DNA of 64,000 nucleotides from Rikenellaceae bacterium (GTDB lineage: Bacteria; Bacteroidota; Bacteroidia; Bacteroidales; Rikenellaceae): contig JAFTOX010000014.1 of the NCBI GenBank assembly GCA_017463585.1, forward strand, positions 46,799-110,798, in the 5' to 3' direction. The translations under genes and the position numbers were made by a program. The notes under the pieces were generated by a model that had not been told where the DNA came from, did no database searches, and saw only the letters and a program-made list of their open reading frames with translations. Numbering within the stretch: the stretch's first letter is position 1; the number at the start of each line of letters is the position of its first letter. Below, piece by piece: positions 50,079-59,041 of the stretch.

Positions 50079-52505
50079 ATGAAGTATTTAGGTATCATTC
50101 ATCTATGTTTTGTGTTGTTGTTTGCCGTCAGTCGAGTGCCGGCACAGGAGCTCGACGGCCATTACTATCCATTTGCCTACCCGCACGAACAACTGCCCGA
50201 GATCGATATCGATTCGACGCTCTTCAATCTCCCTGCTTACGACGACCTATCGCTTTTCGACCAACTGACTCAGTATGGACTTTCGTCCGTGCGCTTTGCA
50301 CGTCGAGGTGTTTCGGATCGCATTGTCGAACTCGATGGAGTGCAGATTGACCAATATAGCTCTTATGCGCTCCGGCGCCTGTTGCGCACCGATACCCGCA
50401 CCGACGGAATGGAGCAGAGCGGCGTGTTCGGTGCTTTCGTGGGATCGCAGTCGTTCCGCACGGCGAACTCTTTCGGTTTGCGCCGCACGGCAGTCACTGC
50501 CAACGTTACGGATCGCAATAAGTTGTTCACGGTGAGATTCTACGACGCTCGCCCATTGGGGCACGATGAGCGTTGGAGTTATGCGCTCTCGTTGTCGGGC
50601 GAGGGTGGTCGTGACCTGCGTGTGGGCGGAGTCTTTACTCAACGAATCGAGGCGTCGGCACTGATCTCGCACCGCTGGCACGATGGCAATCTGTCGATGG
50701 TGGCAATGGTGTCGCCTTCGCAACGAGGTGTGCGCACAGCAACGACAAATGAGGTCTATGAGCTCACGGGCGACAACCTCTACAACCCGTCGTGGGGCGT
50801 GTACGATGGGCGCGAACGCAATAGCCGTGTGCGTCGTGAGCTGTTGCCATCGGTGAGCATTTCGCTACGCCATAAGCAATGGTTTGCAACGCTTTACGCC
50901 CGTGCTGGCGAGCGTTCGATAAGCAGCTTGAATTGGTACGACGCACGTATTCCCACGCCCGACAACTACCGCCAACTGCCTTCATATTTCGATTCGGAGC
51001 AGGTGCGCACGGAGATCGAACGTGTTTGGCGCGAGCGTGATCCTCGCTATACGCAGATCGATTGGGAGGAGTTGTATGCCCGCAATGCGATGACCGACGG
51101 TCGTTCGGTCTACATTGTCGAAGATCGTGTCGAGGCTCCGCGCGAGGTGCACGCCGTGGCGGGTGGCGAGTTCGCAGTGGCACGCAACACGACCGTGCGG
51201 GCGAAGGCTACGGCCGACCTTGTTACAACAGAGAATTTCAAGCGCCTCCGTGACCCACTTGGTGGAGAGTATATCATTGATATTGATCAATATCTGGTCG
51301 ATGATGAACGCTTCGGAACGTCGCTACTGAACGACCTTCGCAATCCCGATCGCCGTATCGAGGCGGGCGATCGCTTTGGCTACGATTATCGCCTTACGGA
51401 GAATCGTTATGGGGCGAGTGTTGAGCTCGATTACCGAGATAACCGAATGCTGTTTGGGGCGGGTGCTCGGGTTGCGGCGGTATCGGCGTGGCGCACGGGA
51501 CTGTTTGAGAAACAGTTGTTTGCGGGTGCAGGCTCTTATGGAGGTTCGGAACGGGTAAGTGGTGTCGAGGCAGCGGCTAAGTTGTCGTATGCCTATCTCT
51601 TTTCGGCTCGTCATCGGTTGTCGATGTCGGCTGCCGTTGCCTGCCGTCAGCAACCAATCGAGCAACTGCTTTTACAGCCCGCCTACAATAATGCACTGGC
51701 CGATGTCGAACAGAATGCGACGAACCTCGATGGCGAAATTGCCTACTTGTATCGTGCGTCGGGTTTGTCGCTGAACGTCAAAGGTTTTGTGCGCATTGAG
51801 CGTGGAGCGGTGCAGACGATGCGCTTTTTCGACGATGTGACCTATAACTATGTCGATGCCGTTGTAAGTGGAATCGACCGCCACCGTTATGGTGCGGAAC
51901 TGAGTGCGCAGGTGGCGTTATCGCCTCGTTTTGATCTTTCGACTGCGCTCATGGTGGGCAGCTATCGTTATGCGTCGAATCCGTCGGTGTCACTCTTTAC
52001 CGACGCTGATAATCGCACCATTGTCGAGGGTGCGCCGAGCTATATGAGCGGACTGCATACAGCTGAAACTCCGACGTTTGCAGCAGTTGCGCGATTGAGT
52101 TACTCGGTGCCTTTCGGGTGGCGTGTCGAGATCGAGGCGGCCTACGCTGCGGGACGTTATGCCGCACCGACACCCATACGCCGAATGACCCGTGTGACCG
52201 ATCTTGCGACCTCGCCCGAGGAGTTCGAACAGATGACCTCGCAGTGCCGTTTGGACGACGCTTTGACGGTCGGTGTGGCGGCAATGCGTTCGTGGAAGAT
52301 TGGCGGTGTGCCGTCACGTTTGACAACGATGGTGTCGGTGCGTAACCTGTTGTGTGATCGCGATATCGTCTACTCGGCTTACGAGCCCTCGCGTGTGGTG
52401 CGTGCGGGGTCGGGAGTCAATATCCACTATTGCGCAATGCCCGAACGATATACCTATGCTTATCCGCTTTCGTTCAATGTTTCAGTCACTTATAAATTTA
52501 GATAG
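50079..52505 (+). CDS. TonB-dependent-receptor-like outer-membrane protein
   Basis: 808 residues with a signal peptide (about 1-22). A short plug-like segment (about 65-110: VRFARRGVSDRIVELDGVQI) is followed by a long region of alternating beta strands and Tyr/Arg/Gly-rich turns typical of a 22-strand barrel. It ends in NVSVTYKFR. No carboxypeptidase-regulatory N-terminal domain and no clear TonB box were seen, so it is a reduced receptor. The next gene starts at the base after its stop codon. Two DUF5689-type lipoproteins follow and may form its surface partner. Confidence 0.75.
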   Translation: MKYLGIIHLCFVLLFAVSRVPAQELDGHYYPFAYPHEQLPEIDIDSTLFNLPAYDDLSLFDQLTQYGLSSVRFARRGVSDRIVELDGVQIDQYSSYALRRLLRTDTRTDGMEQSGVFGAFVGSQSFRTANSFGLRRTAVTANVTDRNKLFTVRFYDARPLGHDERWSYALSLSGEGGRDLRVGGVFTQRIEASALISHRWHDGNLSMVAMVSPSQRGVRTATTNEVYELTGDNLYNPSWGVYDGRERNSRVRRELLPSVSISLRHKQWFATLYARAGERSISSLNWYDARIPTPDNYRQLPSYFDSEQVRTEIERVWRERDPRYTQIDWEELYARNAMTDGRSVYIVEDRVEAPREVHAVAGGEFAVARNTTVRAKATADLVTTENFKRLRDPLGGEYIIDIDQYLVDDERFGTSLLNDLRNPDRRIEAGDRFGYDYRLTENRYGASVELDYRDNRMLFGAGARVAAVSAWRTGLFEKQLFAGAGSYGGSERVSGVEAAAKLSYAYLFSARHRLSMSAAVACRQQPIEQLLLQPAYNNALADVEQNATNLDGEIAYLYRASGLSLNVKGFVRIERGAVQTMRFFDDVTYNYVDAVVSGIDRHRYGAELSAQVALSPRFDLSTALMVGSYRYASNPSVSLFTDADNRTIVEGAPSYMSGLHTAETPTFAAVARLSYSVPFGWRVEIEAAYAAGRYAAPTPIRRMTRVTDLATSPEEFEQMTSQCRLDDALTVGVAAMRSWKIGGVPSRLTTMVSVRNLLCDRDIVYSAYEPSRVVRAGSGVNIHYCAMPERYTYAYPLSFNVSVTYKFR

Positions 52506-53282
52506 ATGACACGACTGCACTACATATTGTTCCTTGTGACGTTGCTCTTTGTGGGGTGCGACTATGATCGATTCGACCCGATCGAGCCGACCGACGTGCA
52601 GTGGATTCCCAATGCTGAGCTCTCGGACGTGCGCCACTCGTTTGCTGTTGCGACGACGATCCGTGAGGATATGATCATCACGGGGCGTGTGACGAGTAGT
52701 GATGAGGGCGGTAATTTCTATCGTACGCTGACAATCGAGGACGCCACGGGTGCACTCGAACTGATGGTCGGAATGGACTATCTCTATCGCACCTATCCCG
52801 TTGGCAGTCAGCTGGCTGTGCGCTTGCAGGGATTGGCGATTGATGAGTATAACGGGGTTCTGCGTGTTGGTTTGCAACCCGAAAAGTGGGATTACCGCAC
52901 CACATCGTATATGTCGCACCCGGCGGTTGCCGATCGCTATATCTATCGCACTTCGTCGTCGTTGGTTGCGCCCACGCCCGAGCGTCTTGCGGTGGGCGAA
53001 CTGACCCGAAGGTTGTGTGGTCGTTTGGTTACGATCGAGGGCGTGCACGCCGACGACGAGGCAACGATGTGGGCGGAGGGAAGCGCACCGTGCTTCCGCA
53101 AGTTTCGTGATGCAAAGGGCGATTCGATCTATGTGCAGACTTCGCCCTATGCTCGCTTTGCCGAGAAGGAGTTGCCCGCAGGCGAGGTCAAGATCACGGG
53201 CGTACTCTATTACGGAGCTGCGGAGGGTAGTCGTAAAGCATTTATAATCAAGATAAATGATGAAAAGTCGGTTGCTCGTTAG
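52506..53282 (+). CDS. DUF5689-type lipoprotein
   Basis: 258 residues. Lipoprotein signal with Cys in LFVGCDYDRF. The central domain shows an OB-fold-like pattern (ITGRVTSSDEGGNFYRTLTI followed by EDATGALELMV) that I associate with DUF5689 proteins in Bacteroidetes. A second similar half follows (GRLVTIEGVHADDEATMW). It abuts the receptor-like gene (no gap) and overlaps the next lipoprotein gene by 26 bases. Role unknown; a surface ligand-binding partner of the barrel is the simplest idea. Confidence 0.72.
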   Translation: MTRLHYILFLVTLLFVGCDYDRFDPIEPTDVQWIPNAELSDVRHSFAVATTIREDMIITGRVTSSDEGGNFYRTLTIEDATGALELMVGMDYLYRTYPVGSQLAVRLQGLAIDEYNGVLRVGLQPEKWDYRTTSYMSHPAVADRYIYRTSSSLVAPTPERLAVGELTRRLCGRLVTIEGVHADDEATMWAEGSAPCFRKFRDAKGDSIYVQTSPYARFAEKELPAGEVKITGVLYYGAAEGSRKAFIIKINDEKSVAR

Positions 53283-54060
53283 TCTTTTGACAGTGCTTTG
53301 CGCAGTGGCGTGCCGTGAGCCCAATCCTCTGGAATTTCAACCTGAGGTGCACCCCGAACGTGTGTCAATAGCCTACCTCAAATCACTCTATCGCAGTGCG
53401 CCCGTGCCAATCAACAACGCAATGCAGATCGAGGCTTACGTCATCGCTAACGACTTCAATGGCAACCTACGAAACGAACTCTGCGTGGCCGATTCGACGG
53501 GCGGCATTGTTGTGCGCATTGCCTCCGATCACCTCTATCGTCGCTATCGTCAAGGCACAAAGGTGCGGGTGCGCTGCAATGGGTTGTGGCTCGGCTCGGC
53601 GGGTGGAGTTGTTGAGTTGGGTACAGCGCCAACGGGTGAGTATGAGGTTGATCTCATTCCCGCAAAGGAGGTCGGACTCTTCGTTGCGGCTGACTCAACG
53701 CACCAAATTACAATCGCACCGACGCCGATCACTATCGCTGAGTGTACGCCCGAGAAGGTGCTCTCGCTGGTGCGTGTCGAGCGGGTGCAATTTATCGAGG
53801 AGGAGTTGCCGATGGGGTGGTGCAACACGGCACTAGACTCGCTTACGAATGCGAAATATAACGTGCCAACTACTCGTCATCTGATTGATCCGCAGGGTGA
53901 TACGCTCGATGTGTTTACGTTGCCCTCTGCCGATTTCGTACGTGTGCCGCTGCCGTCGGGAAGTGGCTCGATCGAAGGGCTGCTCGGATATTTCAATCGT
54001 CGTTATCAACTGCGTATCCTCAATTCGTACCACATACAGATGACCGATCCACGCTTCTAA
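53257..54060 (+). CDS. DUF5689-type lipoprotein, second copy
   Basis: 267 residues (start could be the second ATG of MMKSRLL). The signal ends AVACREPN. The AYVIANDFNGNLRNELCVAD and GGIVVRIASDHLYRRY blocks parallel those of the gene before it, so the two are paralogous. The C-terminal part ends in LLGYFNRRYQLRILN. It overlaps the previous gene by 26 bases and is the last gene of the three-gene receptor/lipoprotein unit. Confidence 0.72.
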   Translation: MMKSRLLVSLLTVLCAVACREPNPLEFQPEVHPERVSIAYLKSLYRSAPVPINNAMQIEAYVIANDFNGNLRNELCVADSTGGIVVRIASDHLYRRYRQGTKVRVRCNGLWLGSAGGVVELGTAPTGEYEVDLIPAKEVGLFVAADSTHQITIAPTPITIAECTPEKVLSLVRVERVQFIEEELPMGWCNTALDSLTNAKYNVPTTRHLIDPQGDTLDVFTLPSADFVRVPLPSGSGSIEGLLGYFNRRYQLRILNSYHIQMTDPRF

Positions 54061-54071
54061 GGCACAAAAAA

Positions 54072-54093
54072 GACCACCCGCAAGCGAGTGGTC
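54072..54093. terminator. Hairpin between convergent genes
   Basis: GACCAC pairs with GTGGTC with an inner CGC/GCG. The T run is on the minus strand, so it mainly serves obgE. Confidence 0.7.
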
Positions 54094-54119
54094 AAGTCTT
54101 TCAGTGCTCTTCGAGTGAT

Positions 54120-55112
54120 CTACTTGTGCAACGCCTCCCAAAGCATATCTTTCAACTGCTGAATGTTCAGACCCGTAACCGACGAGATCATTACTGTTGG
54201 CAGACCCTCGGGCAGATGAGCTCGCATTTCAGCCATCAACTCCTCGTCGAGCATATCGCACTTGGTGATTGCCAGCAGACGCTCTTTGTCGAGCAGCTCG
54301 GGGTTGTACTGCGTCAGCTCGCCAAGCAGAATCTCATAATCCTTGCAGATGTCTTCACTATCGGCAGGAATCATAAACAGCAACACCGAGTTGCGCTCGA
54401 TGTGGCGCAGGAAACGAGTACCCAAACCACGACCCTCGTGCGCACCCTCGATGATACCCGGAATATCGGCCATCACAAACGAATGGTTGTCGCGGCAAGC
54501 AACGATACCCAAGTTGGGTTCGAGCGTGGTGAAGGCGTAGTTTGCAATTTTGGGCTTAGCGGCCGAGACCACCGACAGCAACGTCGATTTACCCGCATTG
54601 GGGAAGCCCACCAGACCAACGTCGGCCAACACCTTCAACTCCAAAATAAATGCACCCTCGGCACCCTCTTCGCCCGGCTGAGCATAGCGCGGCGCTTGGT
54701 TTGTTGCGGTTTTGAAGTGCCAGTTGCCTAAACCGCCACGACCACCTTTGAGCAGAACGAGCTGCTCGCCGTCGTCGGTTACCTCGCCCACGATCTCGCC
54801 CGTCTCGGCATCACGCGCAACCGTACCCAGCGGCACACGCACGATGATATCCTGTGCGTCCTTACCCGACGAGCGGGCACCCGAACCGCACTGACCATCT
54901 TCGGCGAAGATATGTCGCTGATATTTAAGGTGAATGAGTGTCCAATATTGGCTGTCGCCCTGCAAGATGATGCTGCCACCCTTACCGCCATCACCGCCAT
55001 CGGGACCACCGAAAGCGACGAATTTTTCACGACGGAAGTGAGCCGATCCTGCACCACCGTGTCCCGAACGGGCAAATATCTTGACGTAATCCACAAAGTT
55101 CGACGAAGCCAT
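54120..55112 (-). CDS. obgE: Obg-family GTPase
   Basis: 330 residues. The glycine-rich Obg domain (about 1-158, [20 protein letters not shown]) is followed by a GTPase domain with [27 protein letters not shown] and the late TKCD. The C-terminal OCT domain of some members is absent. It acts in 50S subunit maturation and stress control. Not in its frequent position beside L21/L27, which lie at 12.2 kb in this window. A TACCTTTG promoter element lies on the minus strand at 55167-55174. Confidence 0.96.
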   Translation of the reverse strand: MASSNFVDYVKIFARSGHGGAGSAHFRREKFVAFGGPDGGDGGKGGSIILQGDSQYWTLIHLKYQRHIFAEDGQCGSGARSSGKDAQDIIVRVPLGTVARDAETGEIVGEVTDDGEQLVLLKGGRGGLGNWHFKTATNQAPRYAQPGEEGAEGAFILELKVLADVGLVGFPNAGKSTLLSVVSAAKPKIANYAFTTLEPNLGIVACRDNHSFVMADIPGIIEGAHEGRGLGTRFLRHIERNSVLLFMIPADSEDICKDYEILLGELTQYNPELLDKERLLAITKCDMLDEELMAEMRAHLPEGLPTVMISSVTGLNIQQLKDMLWEALHK

Positions 55113-55203
55113 AATGCTGAGTATGTGTTTATTTGGTTAAATCGTGTAAATACTTTTTTCTGCCCGCAAAGGTACGCAAATAAATTGATATGCACAAAAC
55201 AAA

Positions 55204-55234
55204 CGTTCCGCCTCCGAGCGACGGAAGCGGAACG
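55204..55234 (-). terminator. Terminator after ald
   Basis: CGTTCCGC and GCGGAACG form a hairpin on the minus strand, followed by GTTTGTTTTG. Confidence 0.7.
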
Positions 55235-55260
55235 ATACGTATTATTACTCGGCGTCGAGA

Positions 55261-56367
55261 TTAGAATTCCAGCGGAGTGTACTCCAAACCCCAAGCCTCG
55301 GCAACGCTCTTGTAAACAACCTTGCCACCGATGATGTTCAGACCCTTCTTCAACTCCTTGTTGTCGCGGCAAGCCTTCTCCCAGCCCTTGTCAGCCAGCT
55401 GCAATGCGTAGGGCAGCGTTGCGTTGGTCAGTGCCAAAGTCGAGGTGTAGGGCACTGCACCGGGGATGTTGGCAACGCAGTAGTGCAGAATGCCGTCCAC
55501 GTAGTAAACGGGATCCTCGTGGGTAGTGGGGTGCGAGGTCTCGAAGCAACCACCCTGGTCGATAGCCACGTCCACCATAACCGTACCGGGCTGCATATCC
55601 TTCAACATATCGCGTGTAACGAGCTTGGGAGCCTTAGCGCCGGGGATCAGAACCGAACCGATAACCAGATCGGCACGCTTCAACTCCTGACGGATATTGT
55701 ACTCCGACGACATCAGCGTCTTCACATTCTTAGGCATCACGTCAGCCAGATAGGTCAGACGGCGCAGCGAGATATCGCAGATCGTAACGTCAGCACCCGT
55801 ACCGGCAGCGGTGCGAGCAGCAGCGGTACCTACGACACCGGCACCGATTACAAATACACGTGCAGGCTTCACACCCGGAACGCCACCGAGCAGAATACCC
55901 TTACCGCCACGCGGTTTTTCGAGGAAGTAACGACCCTCCTGAGTCGACATACGACCAGCCACCTCCGACATCGGGATCAGCAGGGGCAGCGAGCGGTCGT
56001 CGCGCTCAACGGTTTCGTAAGCGATACAGATAGCACCGCTCTCGATCATAGCTTTGGTAAGGGGTTCGCTACTTGCGAAGTGGAAATATGTAAATACGAC
56101 CTGATCCTTCTTGATCAAACCGTACTCAGGAGCGATAGGCTCTTTAACCTTGATGATCATTTCGGCGATAGCATAGACGTCCTCGATAGTGGGGAGGATC
56201 TTCGCGCCTACATTTTCGTATTCGCTGTCGGGGAAGCCGCTATTAACGCCAGCGGTAGCCTGAACATAGACAGTGTGGCCGTGCTTAACAAATTCCTGAG
56301 CACCAGCGGGAGTCAAACCAACGCGATTTTCGTTGTTTTTGATCTCTTTGGGAATACCGATAATCAT
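55261..56367 (-). CDS. ald: Alanine dehydrogenase
   Basis: 368 residues. Start [20 protein letters not shown] and the NAD-binding region [20 protein letters not shown] are typical. [18 protein letters not shown] and [18 protein letters not shown] confirm the alanine dehydrogenase family rather than transhydrogenase. It interconverts alanine and pyruvate with NADH and ammonia. Single-gene unit on the minus strand. Confidence 0.95.
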   Translation of the reverse strand: MIIGIPKEIKNNENRVGLTPAGAQEFVKHGHTVYVQATAGVNSGFPDSEYENVGAKILPTIEDVYAIAEMIIKVKEPIAPEYGLIKKDQVVFTYFHFASSEPLTKAMIESGAICIAYETVERDDRSLPLLIPMSEVAGRMSTQEGRYFLEKPRGGKGILLGGVPGVKPARVFVIGAGVVGTAAARTAAGTGADVTICDISLRRLTYLADVMPKNVKTLMSSEYNIRQELKRADLVIGSVLIPGAKAPKLVTRDMLKDMQPGTVMVDVAIDQGGCFETSHPTTHEDPVYYVDGILHYCVANIPGAVPYTSTLALTNATLPYALQLADKGWEKACRDNKELKKGLNIIGGKVVYKSVAEAWGLEYTPLEF

Positions 56368-56602
56368 AATTTTAGAAGTTTTTGTAGGTTATTTTTTTGT
56401 TTTATTGGTTTCGCGCGGGATTTTTGGTCCAACGTGGACGCGCCGAAATGGTTATTTTCAGTTTGCCGACCTCAAATTTCGAAAAAAATCATAGAAATTG
56501 CAATAGTTAGCCTCGATTTTTTTCGTCCGACGTGCAATTTTTTCCGGTGGGTGAGGCTGTTTGATTCACAATTCTCAATTCACGATTCACAATTTAATCC
56601 AT

Positions 56603-56724
56603 TGTCGGCGCAAAAAGTAGTATCAGTCCACGCCTTTGGCGTGTCATCATTGTCGGGTCGGCCTTTGGCCGAGCCCCCCACCCGACAATGATGAGAATTT
56701 ATAGCCGCTCCACGCCACCGCGTG
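56603..56724. repeat. Intergenic two-tier hairpin element, copy D with orphan arm
   Basis: Small hairpin CACGCC-TTT-GGCGTG (56629-56643). The outer stem TCATCATTGTCGGGT (56644-56658) pairs perfectly over 15 bases with 56680-56694. The inner stem is CGGCC-TTT-GGCCG (56659-56671), with a C-rich linker on the right as in copies A and C. After it lies CGCCACCGCGTG (56713-56724), identical to the right arm of copy C but without its partner. The gap 56368-56802 otherwise has AT-rich sequence and one terminator, no gene. Confidence 0.75.
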
Positions 56725-56735
56725 CGCCCCCAAAC

Positions 56736-56768
56736 AAAAAACCGCGCTCGATTCGGGCGCGGTTTTTT
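56736..56768. terminator. Bidirectional terminator
   Basis: AAAAACCGCGC pairs with GCGCGGTTTTT, with A and T runs on both sides. Close in sequence to the terminator at 17848-17880 that also borders a MORN gene. Confidence 0.85.
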
Positions 56769-56802
56769 GTTTAATTCAAGATTCAAGATTCAAGATTCAA
56801 AA

Positions 56803-57414
56803 TTACTTCTCCTCTTCGAGGGGTTTGATTGATTTTTCTCGGAGTATGCCACTCGACCAACGACCAGTGTACAAACGACCGTCTACATCTTGGATAATAC
56901 ACTTGCCACGAGGTATCCCTTCATCAAATTTAGCAGTAATTTTAACGCCATTGGGCTCTATAATCGTTCCTTGACCGTGCGGTTTGCCCCAACTCCACTG
57001 CCCGATGTACTTGCCACCATCAGCATACTCCATCGTGCCCACACCGTGAAAACGATCGGATCTCCATCCGCCGTGGTACTTGCTACCATCTGCAAAGGTT
57101 ATTGTTCCCTCTCTATTGATTTGTCCATAATAGGTGAAGCCAACGAATACCGAACCATCTTCCCAACGAGCAGTAGTTTTGCCCGTTGCCTTGTCAATTG
57201 ATAGCTCAATAGCTGTATGAATATTTATTGAGGGGACTGGTTCTTTAAACTTTTTTGTTTTCTGTTCCGTTCTATGTTCACTGAAATGAAATGGAATGCT
57301 TATGCTGCGCTGCCTTTTTGCATCGTCGCCGAAAATTGTTGAATAAAATTGCGCAAAACTATTGTTCGGCAAGCAGAACATTGCAATAACGAGCAAAAGT
57401 AAATATCGTTTCAT
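56803..57414 (-). CDS. MORN-repeat periplasmic or secreted protein, second copy
   Basis: 203 residues with a signal peptide (MKRYLLLLVIAMFCLPNNSFA, then QFY). The N-terminal third has no clear fold. The C-terminal half holds at least four MORN repeats (REGTITFADGSKYHGGW, FHGVGTMEYADGGKYIGQW, KPHGQGTIIEPNG). It ends in LREKSIKPLEEEK, matching the paralogue at 17905-18486. The two probably arose by duplication within this genome. Function unknown. Confidence 0.8.
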   Translation of the reverse strand: MKRYLLLLVIAMFCLPNNSFAQFYSTIFGDDAKRQRSISIPFHFSEHRTEQKTKKFKEPVPSINIHTAIELSIDKATGKTTARWEDGSVFVGFTYYGQINREGTITFADGSKYHGGWRSDRFHGVGTMEYADGGKYIGQWSWGKPHGQGTIIEPNGVKITAKFDEGIPRGKCIIQDVDGRLYTGRWSSGILREKSIKPLEEEK

Positions 57415-57509
57415 AATTGTATGATTTTCGGATTTTTACAAAGGACGCAATTTATAAGCGTATTTCCAAATTTTTTTACAGAAAATCAACTTTTTATGCA
57501 AATTTTGGC

Positions 57510-57650
57510 AAAATCTGCGATTTGGTCACACAGGGAGTGCGCATTTATTGAAAGCAAAGTAAATAATTTTGCATTTTGAATCTTGCATTTTGAATTCCCT
57601 TCGGGTAACCGCCCCAGCACGCGAAGGTGCACCCGCAAACAAAGTAAATC
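57510..57650. repeat. Intergenic repeat module E (flank module without the big hairpin)
   Basis: AAAATC-TGC-GATTT (57510-57523) is followed by a segment containing GCATTTATTGAAAGCAAAGT (57541-57560). The AT-rich box GCAAAGTAAATAATTTTG follows (57554-57571). An AATTCCCTTCGGGTAACCGC stretch and a CCCCAGC end match the inverted left part of copy B. The gap 57415-57724 holds this module, AT-rich tandem motifs (TTGAATTTTGAATC) and a terminator. Confidence 0.7.
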
Positions 57651-57686
57651 AATTTTGAATTTTGAATCTTGAATTTTGAATTATAA

Positions 57687-57716
57687 AAAACCGCACCCTT
57701 TCGGAGTGCGGTTTTC
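57687..57716. terminator. Terminator between serB and the MORN gene
   Basis: AAAACCGCAC pairs with GTGCGGTTTT around a 10-base loop. It serves serB on the minus strand. Confidence 0.8.
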
Positions 57717-57724
57717 TGCTATTG

Positions 57725-58942
57725 TTACTCAATCTGTGAGTCCTTCAATCCGAGGAAGTAGAGCACGCCGTCGATACCGATTGACGAGATTGATTGGCGA
57801 GCCGTAGCCTTCACCTTTGGTTTTGCGTGGAAGGCGATACCCAAGCCCGCCGTGCCGAGCATCGGCAGGTCGTTTGCTCCGTCGCCCACCGCAACCGCCT
57901 GAGCGATGTTGATACCCTCGAATTGGCACAACAGACGCAGCAGCTCGGCCTTGCGCTTGCCATCGACAACGTCGCCCACGTAGCGACCTGTCAGCTTGCC
58001 ATTCTCGATCTCCAACTCGTTGGCGTACATATAGTCGAATCCGAAACGCTGTTTGAGCGAATTGCCAAAGTAGGTGAAACCACCCGACAGAATCGCGGTC
58101 TTATAACCCACGCGCTTCAAAATGGTCATCATTCGCTCCAAGCCCTCGGTGATGGGCAGCTTGGCTGCAATGTCCTCCATCACGCTCTCGTCCAAGCCTT
58201 TGAGCAACGCCACACGCTGGGTGAAACTCTCGCGGAAGTCGATCTCGCCACGCATTGCGCTCTCGGTGATGGCACGCACCTGCTCACCAACGCCTGCACG
58301 ATCGGCCAGCTCGTCGATCACCTCGGTCTGAATCAGCGTCGAATCCATATCGAAGCAGATCAGACGGCGCGAACGGCGATAGATGTCGTCGCGCTGGAAC
58401 GAAATATCGACACCAAACTCGTTCGACATCTGCATCAGTTGCGACTGCATCGCGTCGCGATCCTCGACCGTACCGCGCACCGAGAGCTCGATACACGATT
58501 TTGGGGTGCGAGCGTCGGGTTCGAGGGGCACACGACCCGTCAAGCGACGAATTGCGTCGATATTCAGTTTCTGCTGAGTAACGATTTTGGTTGCCTCGGC
58601 AATCTGTCGTGCGGTAACTTCACGACCGAGCAGAGTGATGATATTTCGGTTTTTGCCCTGACGAGCCACCCATTGCGAATAGTGATCCTCATCGACGGGG
58701 CTGAAACGGATATTGATATCCAACTCGTAGGCTTTGAGCAGCAGGTCTTTCATAATATCGCCCGAGTGGTCGGCAGTGGTTTTGAACAGAATGCCGAGCG
58801 AGAGCGTTTGGTGAATATTTGCCTGACCGATGTCGAGGATATATGCGTCGTGGCGCGCCAAGATGTCGGTGAGTGAAGATGTAACCCCAGGTTTATCGAT
58901 GCCTGAAATGTTGATTTGGATAATTTCTGCCTGTTGCTCCAT
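57725..58942 (-). CDS. serB: Phosphoserine phosphatase with ACT domains
   Basis: 405 residues. Two ACT-like domains (about 7-85 and 100-182, IQINISGIDKPGVTSSLTDI) precede a HAD phosphatase. The nucleophile Asp198 lies in ICFDMDSTLIQTEVIDELAD, and later blocks are ILSGGFTYFG and AVGDGANDLPMLGTAG. Last step of serine synthesis, with the ACT domains likely giving allosteric control by serine or a related amino acid. Divergent from the MscS gene. Confidence 0.95.
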   Translation of the reverse strand: MEQQAEIIQINISGIDKPGVTSSLTDILARHDAYILDIGQANIHQTLSLGILFKTTADHSGDIMKDLLLKAYELDINIRFSPVDEDHYSQWVARQGKNRNIITLLGREVTARQIAEATKIVTQQKLNIDAIRRLTGRVPLEPDARTPKSCIELSVRGTVEDRDAMQSQLMQMSNEFGVDISFQRDDIYRRSRRLICFDMDSTLIQTEVIDELADRAGVGEQVRAITESAMRGEIDFRESFTQRVALLKGLDESVMEDIAAKLPITEGLERMMTILKRVGYKTAILSGGFTYFGNSLKQRFGFDYMYANELEIENGKLTGRYVGDVVDGKRKAELLRLLCQFEGINIAQAVAVGDGANDLPMLGTAGLGIAFHAKPKVKATARQSISSIGIDGVLYFLGLKDSQIE

Positions 58943-58971
58943 ATGATTGGTAAATTTGTCTAATCGAATTT

Positions 58972-58999
58972 CAAAGTTACGGATAATTGATTACTTTTG
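58972..58999. promoter_or_regulatory. Divergent -7 elements for serB and mscS
   Basis: TAACTTTG on the minus strand (58972-58979) and TACTTTTG on the + strand (58992-58999) face away from each other 12 bases apart. Confidence 0.6.
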
Positions 59000-59041
59000 C
59001 AACCTTCGAAACGGAAAAATTAATAAAAACTATTAGTAACA

